In this document: positions 16,963 through 24,857 of the stretch, piece by piece | How positions within the stretch are numbered: position 1 is the first letter of the stretch | Layout: every line of letters starts with the position of its first letter | Assembly (NCBI GenBank): GCA_900100895.1 | Contig: FMTX01000009.1 | Span: forward strand, 62,001 to 126,000 | DNA: 64,000 nt | Direction of reading: 5' to 3' | Source of the DNA: Lachnospiraceae bacterium YSD2013 | GTDB lineage: Bacteria > Bacillota > Clostridia > Lachnospirales > Lachnospiraceae | Notes under the pieces: generated by a model | What the model was told of the DNA's origin: nothing | What the model saw: only the letters and a program-made list of their open reading frames with translations | Databases searched by the model: none | Made by a program: the position numbers and the translations under genes

Positions 16963-19350
16963 TTATACTGTAACATGTGCCTCGGTTTCAACATATTTTT
17001 TGATATTGGAGGCATTTACGTATTTTTTGAACTCTCCTTTATCAACCACCACAAGAGTCGGCGCCTGCATTATTCGGTATCTTTCCACAAGCTCTCGATT
17101 CTCTTCGGCATCAATTAAGATGTAGTCGATTCCTTCAAGCATTTCCTTGGCAAGCTTACAGTTCGGGCAGGTCTTGGTAGTGAAGAGGTACTTAACGTTA
17201 ACGGGCTCCTCTACGCTTACCTCTTTATCCGCATCGGCTGAAATCTTGACAATTCTGCTTACAGGTCTCTTGAGGGAGGAATTGGCAATGTCGTAAGTCT
17301 TACGATTGGTGTATTCCTGAGCCTTACCGTCGTTCCAGTTCTGAACGGGTCTGTAGTAACCTGTTATACGGCTGTATACTTCTGTGGTCTCGCCGCAGAA
17401 AGGACAAACCTTCTTTTCACCTGCTAAGTATCCGTGATTCTTACAGATAGAGTATGTAGGTGAAAGTGTATAGTAAGGAAGCTTGTAATTGTCTGCAATT
17501 GTCTTAACCAGGTTAGCGGCTGCCTTCCAGTCGGGAAGCTTCTCACCGAGGAATGCGTGGAATACGGTTCCTGAGGTATAAAGTGTCTGAAGCTCGTCCT
17601 GAATGTCGAGAGCATCGAAGATATCCGATGTAAACTCAACGGGAAGGTGAGACGAATTGGTGTAGTAAGGTGTATCACCGGGCTTGCCTGCGGTCTTGAT
17701 GGCGGGCCATCTCTTCTTGTCGTGCTTGGCAAGTCTGTATGTGGTACTCTCTGCCGGAGTAGCCTCAAGGTTGTAAAGGTCACCGTACTGCTGCTGATAC
17801 TCAGATAAACGGTTACGCATGTGGTTAAGAACCTTCTTGGTAAACTCCTGAGTTCTTTCATCGGTCATGTCTGCTCTTAACCAGTTGGCGTTAAGACCAA
17901 CTTCGTTCATACCGATAAGACCGATTGTCGAGAAGTGATTGTCAAATGTTCCGAGATATCTCTTGGTGTAAGGATACAAGCCTTCGTCAAGAAGCTTGGT
18001 AATTACGCCACGCTTAATCTTAAGGGATCTTGCGGAGATATCCATAAGTCTGTTAAGACGCTTAAAGAAGTCGTCTTCATTGGTAGAAAGATAAGCGATA
18101 CGAGGCATGTTAATGGTAACAACGCCTACAGAACCTGTTGACTCACCTGAGCCAAAGAAACCGCCTGTCTTCTTACGAAGTTCTCTAAGGTCAAGTCTTA
18201 AACGGCAGCACATGGAACGAACGTCCGAAGGCTCCATATCGGAATTGATGTAGTTAGAGAAATAAGGTGTACCGTATTTGGAAGTCATTTCGAAGAGAAG
18301 CTTGTTGTTCTCTGTCTCTGACCAGTCAAAATCCTTGGTAATGGAATATGTGGGGATGGGATACTGGAATCCGCGTCCGTTGGCATCGCCTTCGACCATG
18401 GTCTCGATGAAGGCTTTGTTGATCATATCCATTTCTTTCTTACAATCCTTGTACTTAAAGGCCTGAGGCTCGCCGCCTACGATAGCGGGAAGCTCTGCAA
18501 GATCGGCGGGTACGGTCCAGTCCAAAGTGATGTTTGAGAAAGGAGCCTGAGTACCCCATCTTGAAGGAGTGTTAACGCCGTAAATAAAGGCTTCGATACA
18601 CTTCTTAACCTCGGGATATGTAAGGTTGTCTATCTTAACGAAAGGTGCAAGATAGGTGTCAAATGATGAGAAAGCCTGTGCGCCTGCCCATTCGTTCTGC
18701 ATGATACCGAGGAAGTTAACCATCTGGTTGCAAAGTACGGACAGGTGTCTTGCGGGTGCGGAAGTAATCTTACCGGGAATACCGCCGAGGCCCTCTGTAA
18801 TAAGCTGTTTCAAAGACCATCCCGCACAGTAACCTGTGAGCATGGAAAGGTCATGTATATGAATATCGGCGTTTCTGTGCGCCTCTGCGATTTCTTCGTC
18901 ATAAATTTCGCTCAGCCAGTAATTCGCGGTAACGGCACCGGAGTTTGAAAGAATAAGGCCGCCTACGGAATACGTAACTGTGGAATTCTCTTTAACACGC
19001 CAGTCTTCAACCTTAACATAGCTGTTGACCACGTCTTTATAATCAAGGATGGTGGACTTCATCTCACGCATCTTTTCATGCTGCTTACGGTAAAGAATAT
19101 AAGCCTTGGCAACCTCTGAATAGCCTGTCTGCTCAAGCACTCTCTCTACGCTGTCCTGGATATCCTCCACATGAATTGCGCCATCTTTAACCTTGGACTG
19201 AAAATCTGCAGTAACCCTTAAGGAAAGAAGGTCTATGATATCATTGGAATACTCCATCTCCGTTGCCACAAAAGCCTTCATGATGGCATCGCTGATCTTT
19301 GTAAGTGTAAAATCCGATGCAGTCCCGTCTCTCTTAATCACCTGATACAT
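16963..19350 (-). CDS. nrdD: Anaerobic (class III) ribonucleoside-triphosphate reductase with fused C-terminal redoxin
   Basis: 795 residues. Reduces NTPs to dNTPs using a glycyl radical. Residues 1-90 form an ATP-cone (VIKRDGTASDF). The long core holds SSFDTYLAPF and NMPRIAYLS. The C-terminal part has zinc cysteines CKNHG and CPFCG near 650, then RITGYYRPVQ with the likely radical glycine. Residues about 725-795 are a thioredoxin/glutaredoxin fold with active-site CPNC (TTKTCPNCKLAKEML). The fused redoxin suggests thiol rather than formate as reductant. No nrdG activase gene is in the window. Preceded by a promoter and NrdR boxes. Confidence 0.95.
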   Translation of the reverse strand: MYQVIKRDGTASDFTLTKISDAIMKAFVATEMEYSNDIIDLLSLRVTADFQSKVKDGAIHVEDIQDSVERVLEQTGYSEVAKAYILYRKQHEKMREMKSTILDYKDVVNSYVKVEDWRVKENSTVTYSVGGLILSNSGAVTANYWLSEIYDEEIAEAHRNADIHIHDLSMLTGYCAGWSLKQLITEGLGGIPGKITSAPARHLSVLCNQMVNFLGIMQNEWAGAQAFSSFDTYLAPFVKIDNLTYPEVKKCIEAFIYGVNTPSRWGTQAPFSNITLDWTVPADLAELPAIVGGEPQAFKYKDCKKEMDMINKAFIETMVEGDANGRGFQYPIPTYSITKDFDWSETENNKLLFEMTSKYGTPYFSNYINSDMEPSDVRSMCCRLRLDLRELRKKTGGFFGSGESTGSVGVVTINMPRIAYLSTNEDDFFKRLNRLMDISARSLKIKRGVITKLLDEGLYPYTKRYLGTFDNHFSTIGLIGMNEVGLNANWLRADMTDERTQEFTKKVLNHMRNRLSEYQQQYGDLYNLEATPAESTTYRLAKHDKKRWPAIKTAGKPGDTPYYTNSSHLPVEFTSDIFDALDIQDELQTLYTSGTVFHAFLGEKLPDWKAAANLVKTIADNYKLPYYTLSPTYSICKNHGYLAGEKKVCPFCGETTEVYSRITGYYRPVQNWNDGKAQEYTNRKTYDIANSSLKRPVSRIVKISADADKEVSVEEPVNVKYLFTTKTCPNCKLAKEMLEGIDYILIDAEENRELVERYRIMQAPTLVVVDKGEFKKYVNASNIKKYVETEAHVTV

Positions 19351-19394
19351 TTGGTTTATTCTCCCTTTTGTTTATTACCAAACCCCGTGCCTTT

Positions 19395-19479
19395 AGTGTA
19401 TCAAAGTAACAATTGAAAGTCAATTGAAAAAACACAAAATATCGAGATTTTTATATTATGTAACCCCAATATCTTGTGT
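19395..19479 (-). promoter_or_regulatory. nrdD promoter with two NrdR boxes
   Basis: On the minus strand the -35 is TTGACT (19419-19424) and the -10 is TACACT (19395-19400), 17 bp apart. Just upstream lie two 16-bp sites close to the NrdR consensus acaCwAtATaTwGtgt, ACACAAAATATCGAGA (19432-19447, plus) and ACACAAGATATTGGGG (19464-19479, minus). Their centres are 32 bp apart, about three helical turns, the usual NrdR spacing. Confidence 0.75.
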
Positions 19480-19572
19480 TTTCTTTGTCTGAAAACTATG
19501 TGCAAATTTAAGTTTTCCGCGTCGTTGACACATTTTAATCAAATCGGTCAATTTTTAAGGCGGTTAACATAA

Positions 19573-19600
19573 CAAAAACACCCCACCATATAGTGGGGTG
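19573..19600 (-). terminator. Terminator of the TPR lipoprotein gene
   Basis: CACCCCAC and GTGGGGTG form a stem (19579-19600) with a 6-base loop, followed on the minus strand by TTTTTG. Confidence 0.85.
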
Positions 19601-19607
19601 CGGGTGT

Positions 19608-20669
19608 TTACTGTCGTGTATGTCGTGTTGCGAGGAACAAAGCTTCGTGCTGAGCGGCCTCGTCCTTGGGGTATTTCTCAAGGTAGGCTTCCATCTTCTC
19701 GCGGGCGGTGTCGAAATCGAGCAGATACTCGTAGGTTACCGCCTCATTGTACAGAAGTTCTTTCTCCCATTCGGGGGCGTCAAGCTTAAGCCCGAAAGAA
19801 AATGCCGAGAGGGCGCCTTCGTAGTCGTTAAGCTTCCAGCGGCAGACGCCGAGCTGATTATAGACGGCTGCGTTGTTGCCTTTCTTTTCCAGATATGTAG
19901 CATAAAGGCTTGCGGCGTACGAATAATCGGACATGGCTTCGTAAGTCTTGCCGAGCACGAGGATGGACTCGGGGTCGGTGTCGACCTTGGCCTTCTCTAA
20001 GTATACGCGGGCGTTGGAGTAATCACCGAGGCAATAGTGCATGCGACCGCGGTCGTAATCGGAAATCTTGCGGTTTCCGTCTTCGAGAATAGCCTTGAGA
20101 TAAGCGTCCGCCTCAGCCTCGAATCCTGCGTTGAGTATTGAATAGAAAATATCTATATGAAGGTCGTAATTGTCATTGTCTCCCGCCGTAACCTTGGCAA
20201 AGTCGGTATCGGCGCCGGTCTTGTCTTCTGTCTTAAGCCTGCATAGCGCGCGACGATAATATGCGTCGGTATCCTTGGGTCTGAGATTCACGATGGCGGT
20301 ATAAACGTCCGCAGCCTCCTGATACTTGCCGGCTTTCTCGTACGCGTAGCCGAGGTAGTAGTTGATGTCGTAATCCACTTCTTTGATACGGCCGTTGCTC
20401 TTCTCAAGGGCTTTTATCAGTGCCGCTGCGCCCTCGTCATACTCGCCGTTGGCAATATAGGCGATTCCGAGGCCTCTGTACGCATCCTTCCTGTCGTCTT
20501 CCTCGGCCAGAGATTTAAGAAAATTGTCTCTTGCTTCGGGATACTGATTATTCAAAAGATACGCATATGCGGTATCGTAATACATCGTAGGCTTCTTGCC
20601 GCAGCCGGAAAGTAATGCTGCGGATGCGACAAATGCAGTTGTAATTATGGTTAGCAGCTTCTTTTTCAT
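19608..20669 (-). CDS. TPR-repeat lipoprotein
   Basis: 353 residues from ATG 20669 (MKKKLLTIITTAF), where a clear lipoprotein signal begins with lipobox LLSGC. Twelve upstream codons are open but would break the signal peptide. The mature part is built from about eight tetratricopeptide repeats (for example AYRGLGIAYIANGEYDEGAAALIKAL split over two helices). Likely exported and lipid-anchored, acting as a scaffold for protein contacts. No strong ribosome site is visible. Partner unknown; monocistronic with its own terminator. Confidence 0.8.
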   Translation of the reverse strand: MKKKLLTIITTAFVASAALLSGCGKKPTMYYDTAYAYLLNNQYPEARDNFLKSLAEEDDRKDAYRGLGIAYIANGEYDEGAAALIKALEKSNGRIKEVDYDINYYLGYAYEKAGKYQEAADVYTAIVNLRPKDTDAYYRRALCRLKTEDKTGADTDFAKVTAGDNDNYDLHIDIFYSILNAGFEAEADAYLKAILEDGNRKISDYDRGRMHYCLGDYSNARVYLEKAKVDTDPESILVLGKTYEAMSDYSYAASLYATYLEKKGNNAAVYNQLGVCRWKLNDYEGALSAFSFGLKLDAPEWEKELLYNEAVTYEYLLDFDTAREKMEAYLEKYPKDEAAQHEALFLATRHTRQ

Positions 20670-20710
20670 AGAATTGATTTTAGCATATCTCACATGAAAA
20701 AACATCGTTT

Positions 20711-20752
20711 GGCGTAAATTTATATAAAACTTAACAAATCGTAATTTACGCC
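20711..20752. promoter_or_regulatory. Inverted repeat upstream of the purF-like gene
   Basis: GGCGTAAATT (20711-20720) and AATTTACGCC (20743-20752) form a perfect 10-bp inverted repeat with a 22-bp AT-rich loop, between the divergent TPR and purF-like genes. It could be an operator or an RNA hairpin. It does not match the PurR box. Confidence 0.45.
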
Positions 20753-20861
20753 TGAATTTTTCGTTGTGCCGCCAAAAAAAGTATGCTATTTTTTAAATGT
20801 ATTTTTCCAAAAGCGCGATTCTTACGCGTTAAACTAAATATTTACAGAAAAGAGGAGCACA

Positions 20862-22274
20862 ATGGGCGGATTTTTTGGAGTCGCAGCCAAAAAGGACTGC
20901 GTATTCGATTTGTTTTTTGGAACGGATTATCACTCTCACCTTGGCACACGTCGCGGCGGCATGTGTGTATATGACAAGGAGAAAGGATTCGACCGCGCAA
21001 TCCACAGCATCGAGAACTCACCTTTCAGAACCAAGTTTGACAAGGAAGTTCAGCAGATGAAAGGTAACCTCGGTATCGGCTGCATATCCGATTACGAGCC
21101 TCAGCCCTTAATCGTGCGCTCCCATCACGGCACATATTCCCTTACAACAGTCAGCAAGATTAATAACACCGAAGAACTCGCGGATGAAATCTTCAATCAC
21201 GGTCACTCGCACTTCCTTGAAATGAGCGGCGGCGAGATTAACGCTACCGAGCTTGTGGCGGCTTTGATTAACGAAAAGGATAATCTTGTGGACGGTATCA
21301 CTTACGCCCTCGATAAAATAGACGGTTCGCTGTCCCTTCTTTTGCTGACGCCCAAAGGCATATATTGCGGACGAGACAAACTGGGCCGCACCCCCATTGT
21401 TATAGGACACAAAGACGACGCTTTCTGTGCCGCTTTCGAGAATTTCTCATATAAGAATCTGGGCTACACCGATTACAAAGAGTTAGGTCCCGGTGAGGTA
21501 TGCGTCATCACGCCTACTTCCTGCACCACGCTTGTGAAGCCCGGCGACAAGATGAAGATTTGTACCTTCTTATGGATCTACTACGGATATCCGTCCAGCT
21601 CCTACGAAGGCATCAGCGTAGAGAGAATGCGTTACATCTGCGGTGAGAAAATGGCCAAGCGCGATTCCGCTAAGCCAGACGTTGTGGCAGGCGTGCCCGA
21701 CTCCGGTCTTGCTCACGCAATCGGTTATGCCAACGAATCTAAGATTCCTTTCTCCCGCCCCTTCATCAAGTACACTCCTACATGGCCGCGTTCCTTCATG
21801 CCTACCATGCAGTCGCAGCGTAATCTCATCGCTAAGATGAAGCTGCTTGCGGTTGAGGATCTTATTCGTGACAAGAAGCTTCTTTTGATAGACGACTCCA
21901 TCGTGCGCGGCACACAGCTTCGCGAGACCACCGAATTCCTTTACAAATCCGGTGCCAAGGAAGTACACATCCGTCCCGCCTGCCCGCCGCTTCTATACGG
22001 TTGCAAGTACTTGAACTTCTCGCGTTCCTCTTCCGAGATGGACCTCATCACACGCCGCGTCATTGCCAAGCTTGAAGGCACCGCCGACGTCCCCCAGGAA
22101 GTTCTCGACGACTACGCCAATCCCGATTCCGAGCGCTACGCCACCATGGTTGAGGAGATTCGCAAGGAACTTAACTTCACCTCCCTCGCCTTCAACCGTC
22201 TCGACGACATGCTCGACGCCGTCGGCATCGACAAGTGCAAGTTATGCACGTATTGCTGGGATGGCAAGGAATAA
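20862..22274 (+). CDS. PurF-like phosphoribosyltransferase lacking glutaminase residues
   Basis: 470 residues; start fixed by GAGGAG 4 bases upstream. The fold is that of amidophosphoribosyltransferase: N-terminal Ntn domain, then a PRTase domain with PRPP motif LLLIDDSIVRGTQ (about 345). The N-terminus is MGGFFGV where PurF has CGVFGI, so the nucleophilic Cys is Gly. The Arg, Asn-Gly and Asp that bind glutamine are also replaced (IGCISD, TTVSKIN, MSGGEINATE). The Fe-S cysteines appear kept: KICTFLWIYYG near 233, LLYGCKY near 372 and CKLCTYC at the C-terminus. It may be ammonia-dependent, regulatory, or act on another substrate. Plus strand, monocistronic, away from the pur operon. Confidence 0.88.
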   Translation: MGGFFGVAAKKDCVFDLFFGTDYHSHLGTRRGGMCVYDKEKGFDRAIHSIENSPFRTKFDKEVQQMKGNLGIGCISDYEPQPLIVRSHHGTYSLTTVSKINNTEELADEIFNHGHSHFLEMSGGEINATELVAALINEKDNLVDGITYALDKIDGSLSLLLLTPKGIYCGRDKLGRTPIVIGHKDDAFCAAFENFSYKNLGYTDYKELGPGEVCVITPTSCTTLVKPGDKMKICTFLWIYYGYPSSSYEGISVERMRYICGEKMAKRDSAKPDVVAGVPDSGLAHAIGYANESKIPFSRPFIKYTPTWPRSFMPTMQSQRNLIAKMKLLAVEDLIRDKKLLLIDDSIVRGTQLRETTEFLYKSGAKEVHIRPACPPLLYGCKYLNFSRSSSEMDLITRRVIAKLEGTADVPQEVLDDYANPDSERYATMVEEIRKELNFTSLAFNRLDDMLDAVGIDKCKLCTYCWDGKE

Positions 22275-22288
22275 TTGATTTTTGTAGG

Positions 22289-22319
22289 CCCCGACATTTG
22301 TCTGTCGGGGTCTTTTTTA
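22289..22319 (+). terminator. Terminator of the purF-like gene
   Basis: CCCCGACA and TGTCGGGG pair (22289-22310) with a 6-base loop, then TCTTTTTT. The T-run merges into the first unit of the second palindrome array. Confidence 0.92.
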
Positions 22320-22544
22320 TCCCAATAGCAAATTTTTCCCGAATTGGGATAAGTTTTGCGAGAAATCCCGTCCATTTTTGAACCGTTTATCCCAATATGA
22401 AAAAAGTTCGAAATTGGGATAAGAAATCGGCCAAAAGTTATCCCAATATTTCAATTCTTTCGTATTGGGATAACTTGGTTTACATAACTATTTAAAAGTG
22501 TCGTTTTTTTATCCCAAAATCCAATTTTTTTTATATTGGGATAA
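22317..22544 (+). repeat. Composite intergenic repeat, copy 2 (four 36-bp palindromes)
   Basis: Four units of exactly 36 bp at 22317-22352, 22387-22422, 22438-22473 and 22509-22544, each TTATCCCAAN-N16-ATTGGGATAA or close to it. Spacers are 34, 15 and 35 bp, nearly the same as copy 1, and the third spacer again carries TGGTTTACATAAC (22476-22488). It fills the gap between the convergent purF-like and RmlC-like genes. Confidence 0.92.
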
Positions 22545-22546
22545 CG

Positions 22547-22578
22547 CAAAAGAAAAACCACCGAAATGAATCGGTGGT
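22547..22578 (-). terminator. Terminator of the RmlC-like gene
   Basis: ACCACCGA and TCGGTGGT form an 8-bp stem (22558-22578), followed on the minus strand by TTTTCTTTTGC. The T-rich tail contains the recurrent word TTTCTTTTG. Confidence 0.85.
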
Positions 22579-22592
22579 AATCTCAAAATCAA

Positions 22593-23126
22593 TTATATAT
22601 CGTTCAAAAACGGTGCCTCGGCATCATAATCCGCGATTTCGGCAACAGGGGTTGGAAGCTTAAGCCCAATTGACGACTCCTTATAGTTGAGTCTTCCCGT
22701 GTAGCCCTTGCCGCCGTGGAAGTCGGTTTGGTAGAGCATAATCACGTCATCTGATGTAGAAAGAAAGGCGTGCCCGAAGCCGGTAGGAACGTAGGTCATG
22801 AGGTCGTTATCCGCGGACAGTTCTATGGCTTCCCACTTAAGATAAGTCGGGGAGTCGGGACGGAGATCGATGATAAAATCCGTGCCGCGACCGGTTATGA
22901 GGCTTATAAGCTTGGCTCCCGGACGCTCTGTCGGCTGGAAATGTATGCCAAAGAACGTGCCTGTGCGGGGCATAGTATAAGTACGGGTCTCGTGGGGCAT
23001 AAAATTGATGCCCAGAGCGCGCTGCCTCTCGTCGTTACCGATTACACGCATGGGGCCTCTGTTATCGGTGCGGGATACGGTCTTAATAAGCTTTGCTTCT
23101 TCAAATATTGATTTAACAATCTCCAT
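22593..23126 (-). CDS. RmlC-like cupin (dTDP-4-dehydrorhamnose 3,5-epimerase family)
   Basis: 177 residues. Family motifs are seen in order: DNRGPMRVI near 22, FFGIHFQPTERPGAKLI near 57 with the conserved base His, FIIDLRPDSPTY near 83, and PTGFGHAFLS near 112. Typical RmlC epimerises nucleotide-linked sugars during rhamnose or related sugar synthesis. No other rml or nucleotide-sugar gene is adjacent, so the substrate is open. Follows the small kinase gene by 12 bases with its own GGAGAG site, so the two are one operon. Confidence 0.82.
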   Translation of the reverse strand: MEIVKSIFEEAKLIKTVSRTDNRGPMRVIGNDERQRALGINFMPHETRTYTMPRTGTFFGIHFQPTERPGAKLISLITGRGTDFIIDLRPDSPTYLKWEAIELSADNDLMTYVPTGFGHAFLSTSDDVIMLYQTDFHGGKGYTGRLNYKESSIGLKLPTPVAEIADYDAEAPFLNDI

Positions 23127-23138
23127 TACTACTCTCCA

Positions 23139-23720
23139 CTACACAGTCAGTCCGAAGTCCTTAAGAAACTGCTTAATAACTTCTTCGCGGTTTCTTGCGG
23201 TCTCATAATAAGGTATGCCCAATTTCTCGCACTGCTCTTTCATGAGAATGCTCTGCTCCACTATATATACCGCGCCTTCACGCAACTCTTCGTCGGACTT
23301 GTAAAAAGTATAATCCTTCTCGGTATCATATTTCTTCTGGATTAGGAATCTCTCCTCGGGTGTGACGTCGGACGTAATAAAGTAAACAATATCGCAGTTG
23401 GCACCGCGAATGTATTTATCGTAATCCTCGGGAAGAAGCTGGTACATGTCAAGCACCATGCCGGGTGTGTGCTCGTCGTACTCTCCGCTTTCTAACATTG
23501 CCCGCACAAAAGGCGCCATTTTGCCGCTGATTACACGAAGCGTATCCTCAGACGACAATCCCTGATATGTGCTGACACCGGTCTCGGGAAAGCATTTCTC
23601 GAAACCTGCGATGATTGAATCCATACTGACATGCTGATAGCCGTATTTACTCGCAAGCAGATGAGAAACTGTGCTTTTGCCGGCTCTCGGAACCCCCGAA
23701 ACAATAATATTGTTTTTCAT
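23139..23720 (-). CDS. Small P-loop kinase
   Basis: 193 residues from ATG 23720, which has GAGGGG 8 bases upstream; a TTG five codons earlier would lie inside that site. Walker A is GVPRAGKST (8-16), followed by HVSMDSIIAGFEKCF, as in adenylate-kinase-like and shikimate-kinase-like folds that phosphorylate small molecules. It has the lid-like segment TPEERFLIQKKYDTE. It is paired with an RmlC-like cupin, so a sugar or nucleoside substrate is possible. Specific substrate unknown. Confidence 0.75.
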   Translation of the reverse strand: MKNNIIVSGVPRAGKSTVSHLLASKYGYQHVSMDSIIAGFEKCFPETGVSTYQGLSSEDTLRVISGKMAPFVRAMLESGEYDEHTPGMVLDMYQLLPEDYDKYIRGANCDIVYFITSDVTPEERFLIQKKYDTEKDYTFYKSDEELREGAVYIVEQSILMKEQCEKLGIPYYETARNREEVIKQFLKDFGLTV

Positions 23721-23773
23721 GTGATAACCCCTCAAAATATCGCTATTTTACTTGAAAACAAGTATACCATATC

Positions 23774-24547
23774 TCATTCGAATATAACAAAGAAAGTATC
23801 TTTGATAATTCCGAGCGGCTCACGCAACATATTTGTAGGAAGGAACCTCGGAACTGAGGGCGCCGCTATGCCTTCAACGGAAAGCCCTGTGATTTTCTTG
23901 GCCAGGAACATTCCGCGGAAGACGTGGAAATTGCTGGTAGCTATGCCGATTCTTGCAGCGTCGGGGCGATTGGCCTTTATGATATCAAAGGCATTTTCGA
24001 TGTTTTCCCTTGTGTTGACAGACTCCGTCTCTGCAAATACTCTTGATTCATCGATACCGCGGCCGATAAGGTAGTTTCTGCCTCCTTCGCCTTCGCTGAT
24101 TGACTCATTGTAACCTTTCGCGCCGGTAACCACGCAGATTGTGTCCGGGTTTTCAATCAGGTAGTCGTACGCCACGTCAAGTCTTTGCCGGTATACTACG
24201 CTAGGGCCGTTGTCAAACATCTGCGCGCCAAGTACGATTACGCAATCAAGGCCGGGCTTGGCCTTAGCGTGGAACTTGGACACTATCAGAATTTCTATGA
24301 TTGAAAAAAGAGTGACAGCAACCACTAACAGTATCACCGCAGTCTTACGGAGCCAAAGAGGAATCTTTTTCCAGCGCCCCTTACCCATTAAAAAGGCGCA
24401 TAAGTAAATAAAGGCCGCAACCGCAACCCATAAAAGATATGAATTTGTGCCGGTCTTCAATGTGACCACAAAATATGATTCGAGCATGCACAATGCAGAA
24501 AGCATGTAAATAAGGCATCGTACAGCTATAAATACTTTTTCTTTCAC
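23774..24547 (-). CDS. DUF218 (YdcF/SanA-like) membrane protein
   Basis: 257 residues from a GTG at 24547 with AGGAG 8 bases upstream; the earlier ATG at 24583 lies in a hairpin and lacks a ribosome site. Three N-terminal membrane helices (about 5-95) precede a DUF218 domain: CVIVLGAQMFDNGPSVVY, VVTGAKG, SVNTRENIENA and TSNFHVFRG. SanA/YdcF relatives are linked to cell envelope integrity. In this family the domain often faces the outside. Confidence 0.82.
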   Translation of the reverse strand: MKEKVFIAVRCLIYMLSALCMLESYFVVTLKTGTNSYLLWVAVAAFIYLCAFLMGKGRWKKIPLWLRKTAVILLVVAVTLFSIIEILIVSKFHAKAKPGLDCVIVLGAQMFDNGPSVVYRQRLDVAYDYLIENPDTICVVTGAKGYNESISEGEGGRNYLIGRGIDESRVFAETESVNTRENIENAFDIIKANRPDAARIGIATSNFHVFRGMFLAKKITGLSVEGIAAPSVPRFLPTNMLREPLGIIKDTFFVIFE

Positions 24548-24559
24548 TAAATTGTCTCC

Positions 24560-24597
24560 TAAAAAGAAATGTAGCCGGGCCATTATTTAGCCCGGCA
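24560..24597 (-). terminator. Hairpin between the 48-residue ORF and the DUF218 gene
   Basis: GCCGGGC and GCCCGGC (24574-24596) form a 7-bp stem with a 9-base loop. On the minus strand a T-rich stretch follows, ending at the ribosome site of the DUF218 gene. It may terminate or attenuate transcription from the small ORF. Confidence 0.5.
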
Positions 24598-24605
24598 TGT
24601 TTATC

Positions 24606-24752
24606 TTAGAAATCGTCGCTTTGCTCAAGCGGAATGTAAGAACGTTTAAGGCTTACATCTCTACCGCCTACTTTTACAATGTTATTGTAAAAAGCAAGGA
24701 AAATCATAAGAATCAGTACTACAATACAACTAATTAATCTTTTAGCCCTCAT
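24606..24752 (-). CDS. 48-residue single-pass membrane protein
   Basis: ATG at 24752, preceded by AGGGGG, reads MRAKRLISC followed by one hydrophobic helix (about 7-24) and a polar tail ending PLEQSDDF. A positive N-terminus and one helix predict an inner-membrane protein with its C-terminus outside. Nothing in its family is known to me. It lies between the acidic repeat protein and the DUF218 gene, in the same direction. Its ribosome site is part of a long hairpin described separately. Confidence 0.6.
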   Translation of the reverse strand: MRAKRLISCIVVLILMIFLAFYNNIVKVGGRDVSLKRSYIPLEQSDDF

Positions 24753-24757
24753 AACAG

Positions 24758-24811
24758 ACCCCCTCATAAGACTAACTGTTTTCTTGTTACAGTGTTATCT
24801 TATCAGGGGGT
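24758..24811 (-). promoter_or_regulatory. 54-nt hairpin enclosing the ribosome site of the 48-residue ORF
   Basis: ACCCCCTCATAAGA (24758-24771) and TCTTATCAGGGGGT (24798-24811) pair with one mismatch, and inner bases ACTGT/ACAGT extend the stem. In the mRNA the ACCCCCT arm would mask the AGGGGG ribosome site. No T-run follows on either strand, so it is not a terminator. Confidence 0.6.
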
Positions 24812-24857
24812 TCTAAAGAAGACCTTCATAAAAAACTTAAGGTTTTATTAACGTTGA

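Noticed and set aside
20711-20752. PurR box upstream of the purF-like gene
   Set aside because: The inverted repeat GGCGTAAATT/AATTTACGCC does not resemble the PurR consensus.
24798-24811. Terminator of the acidic repeat gene
   Set aside because: The long hairpin here has no T-run on either strand and covers a ribosome site instead.
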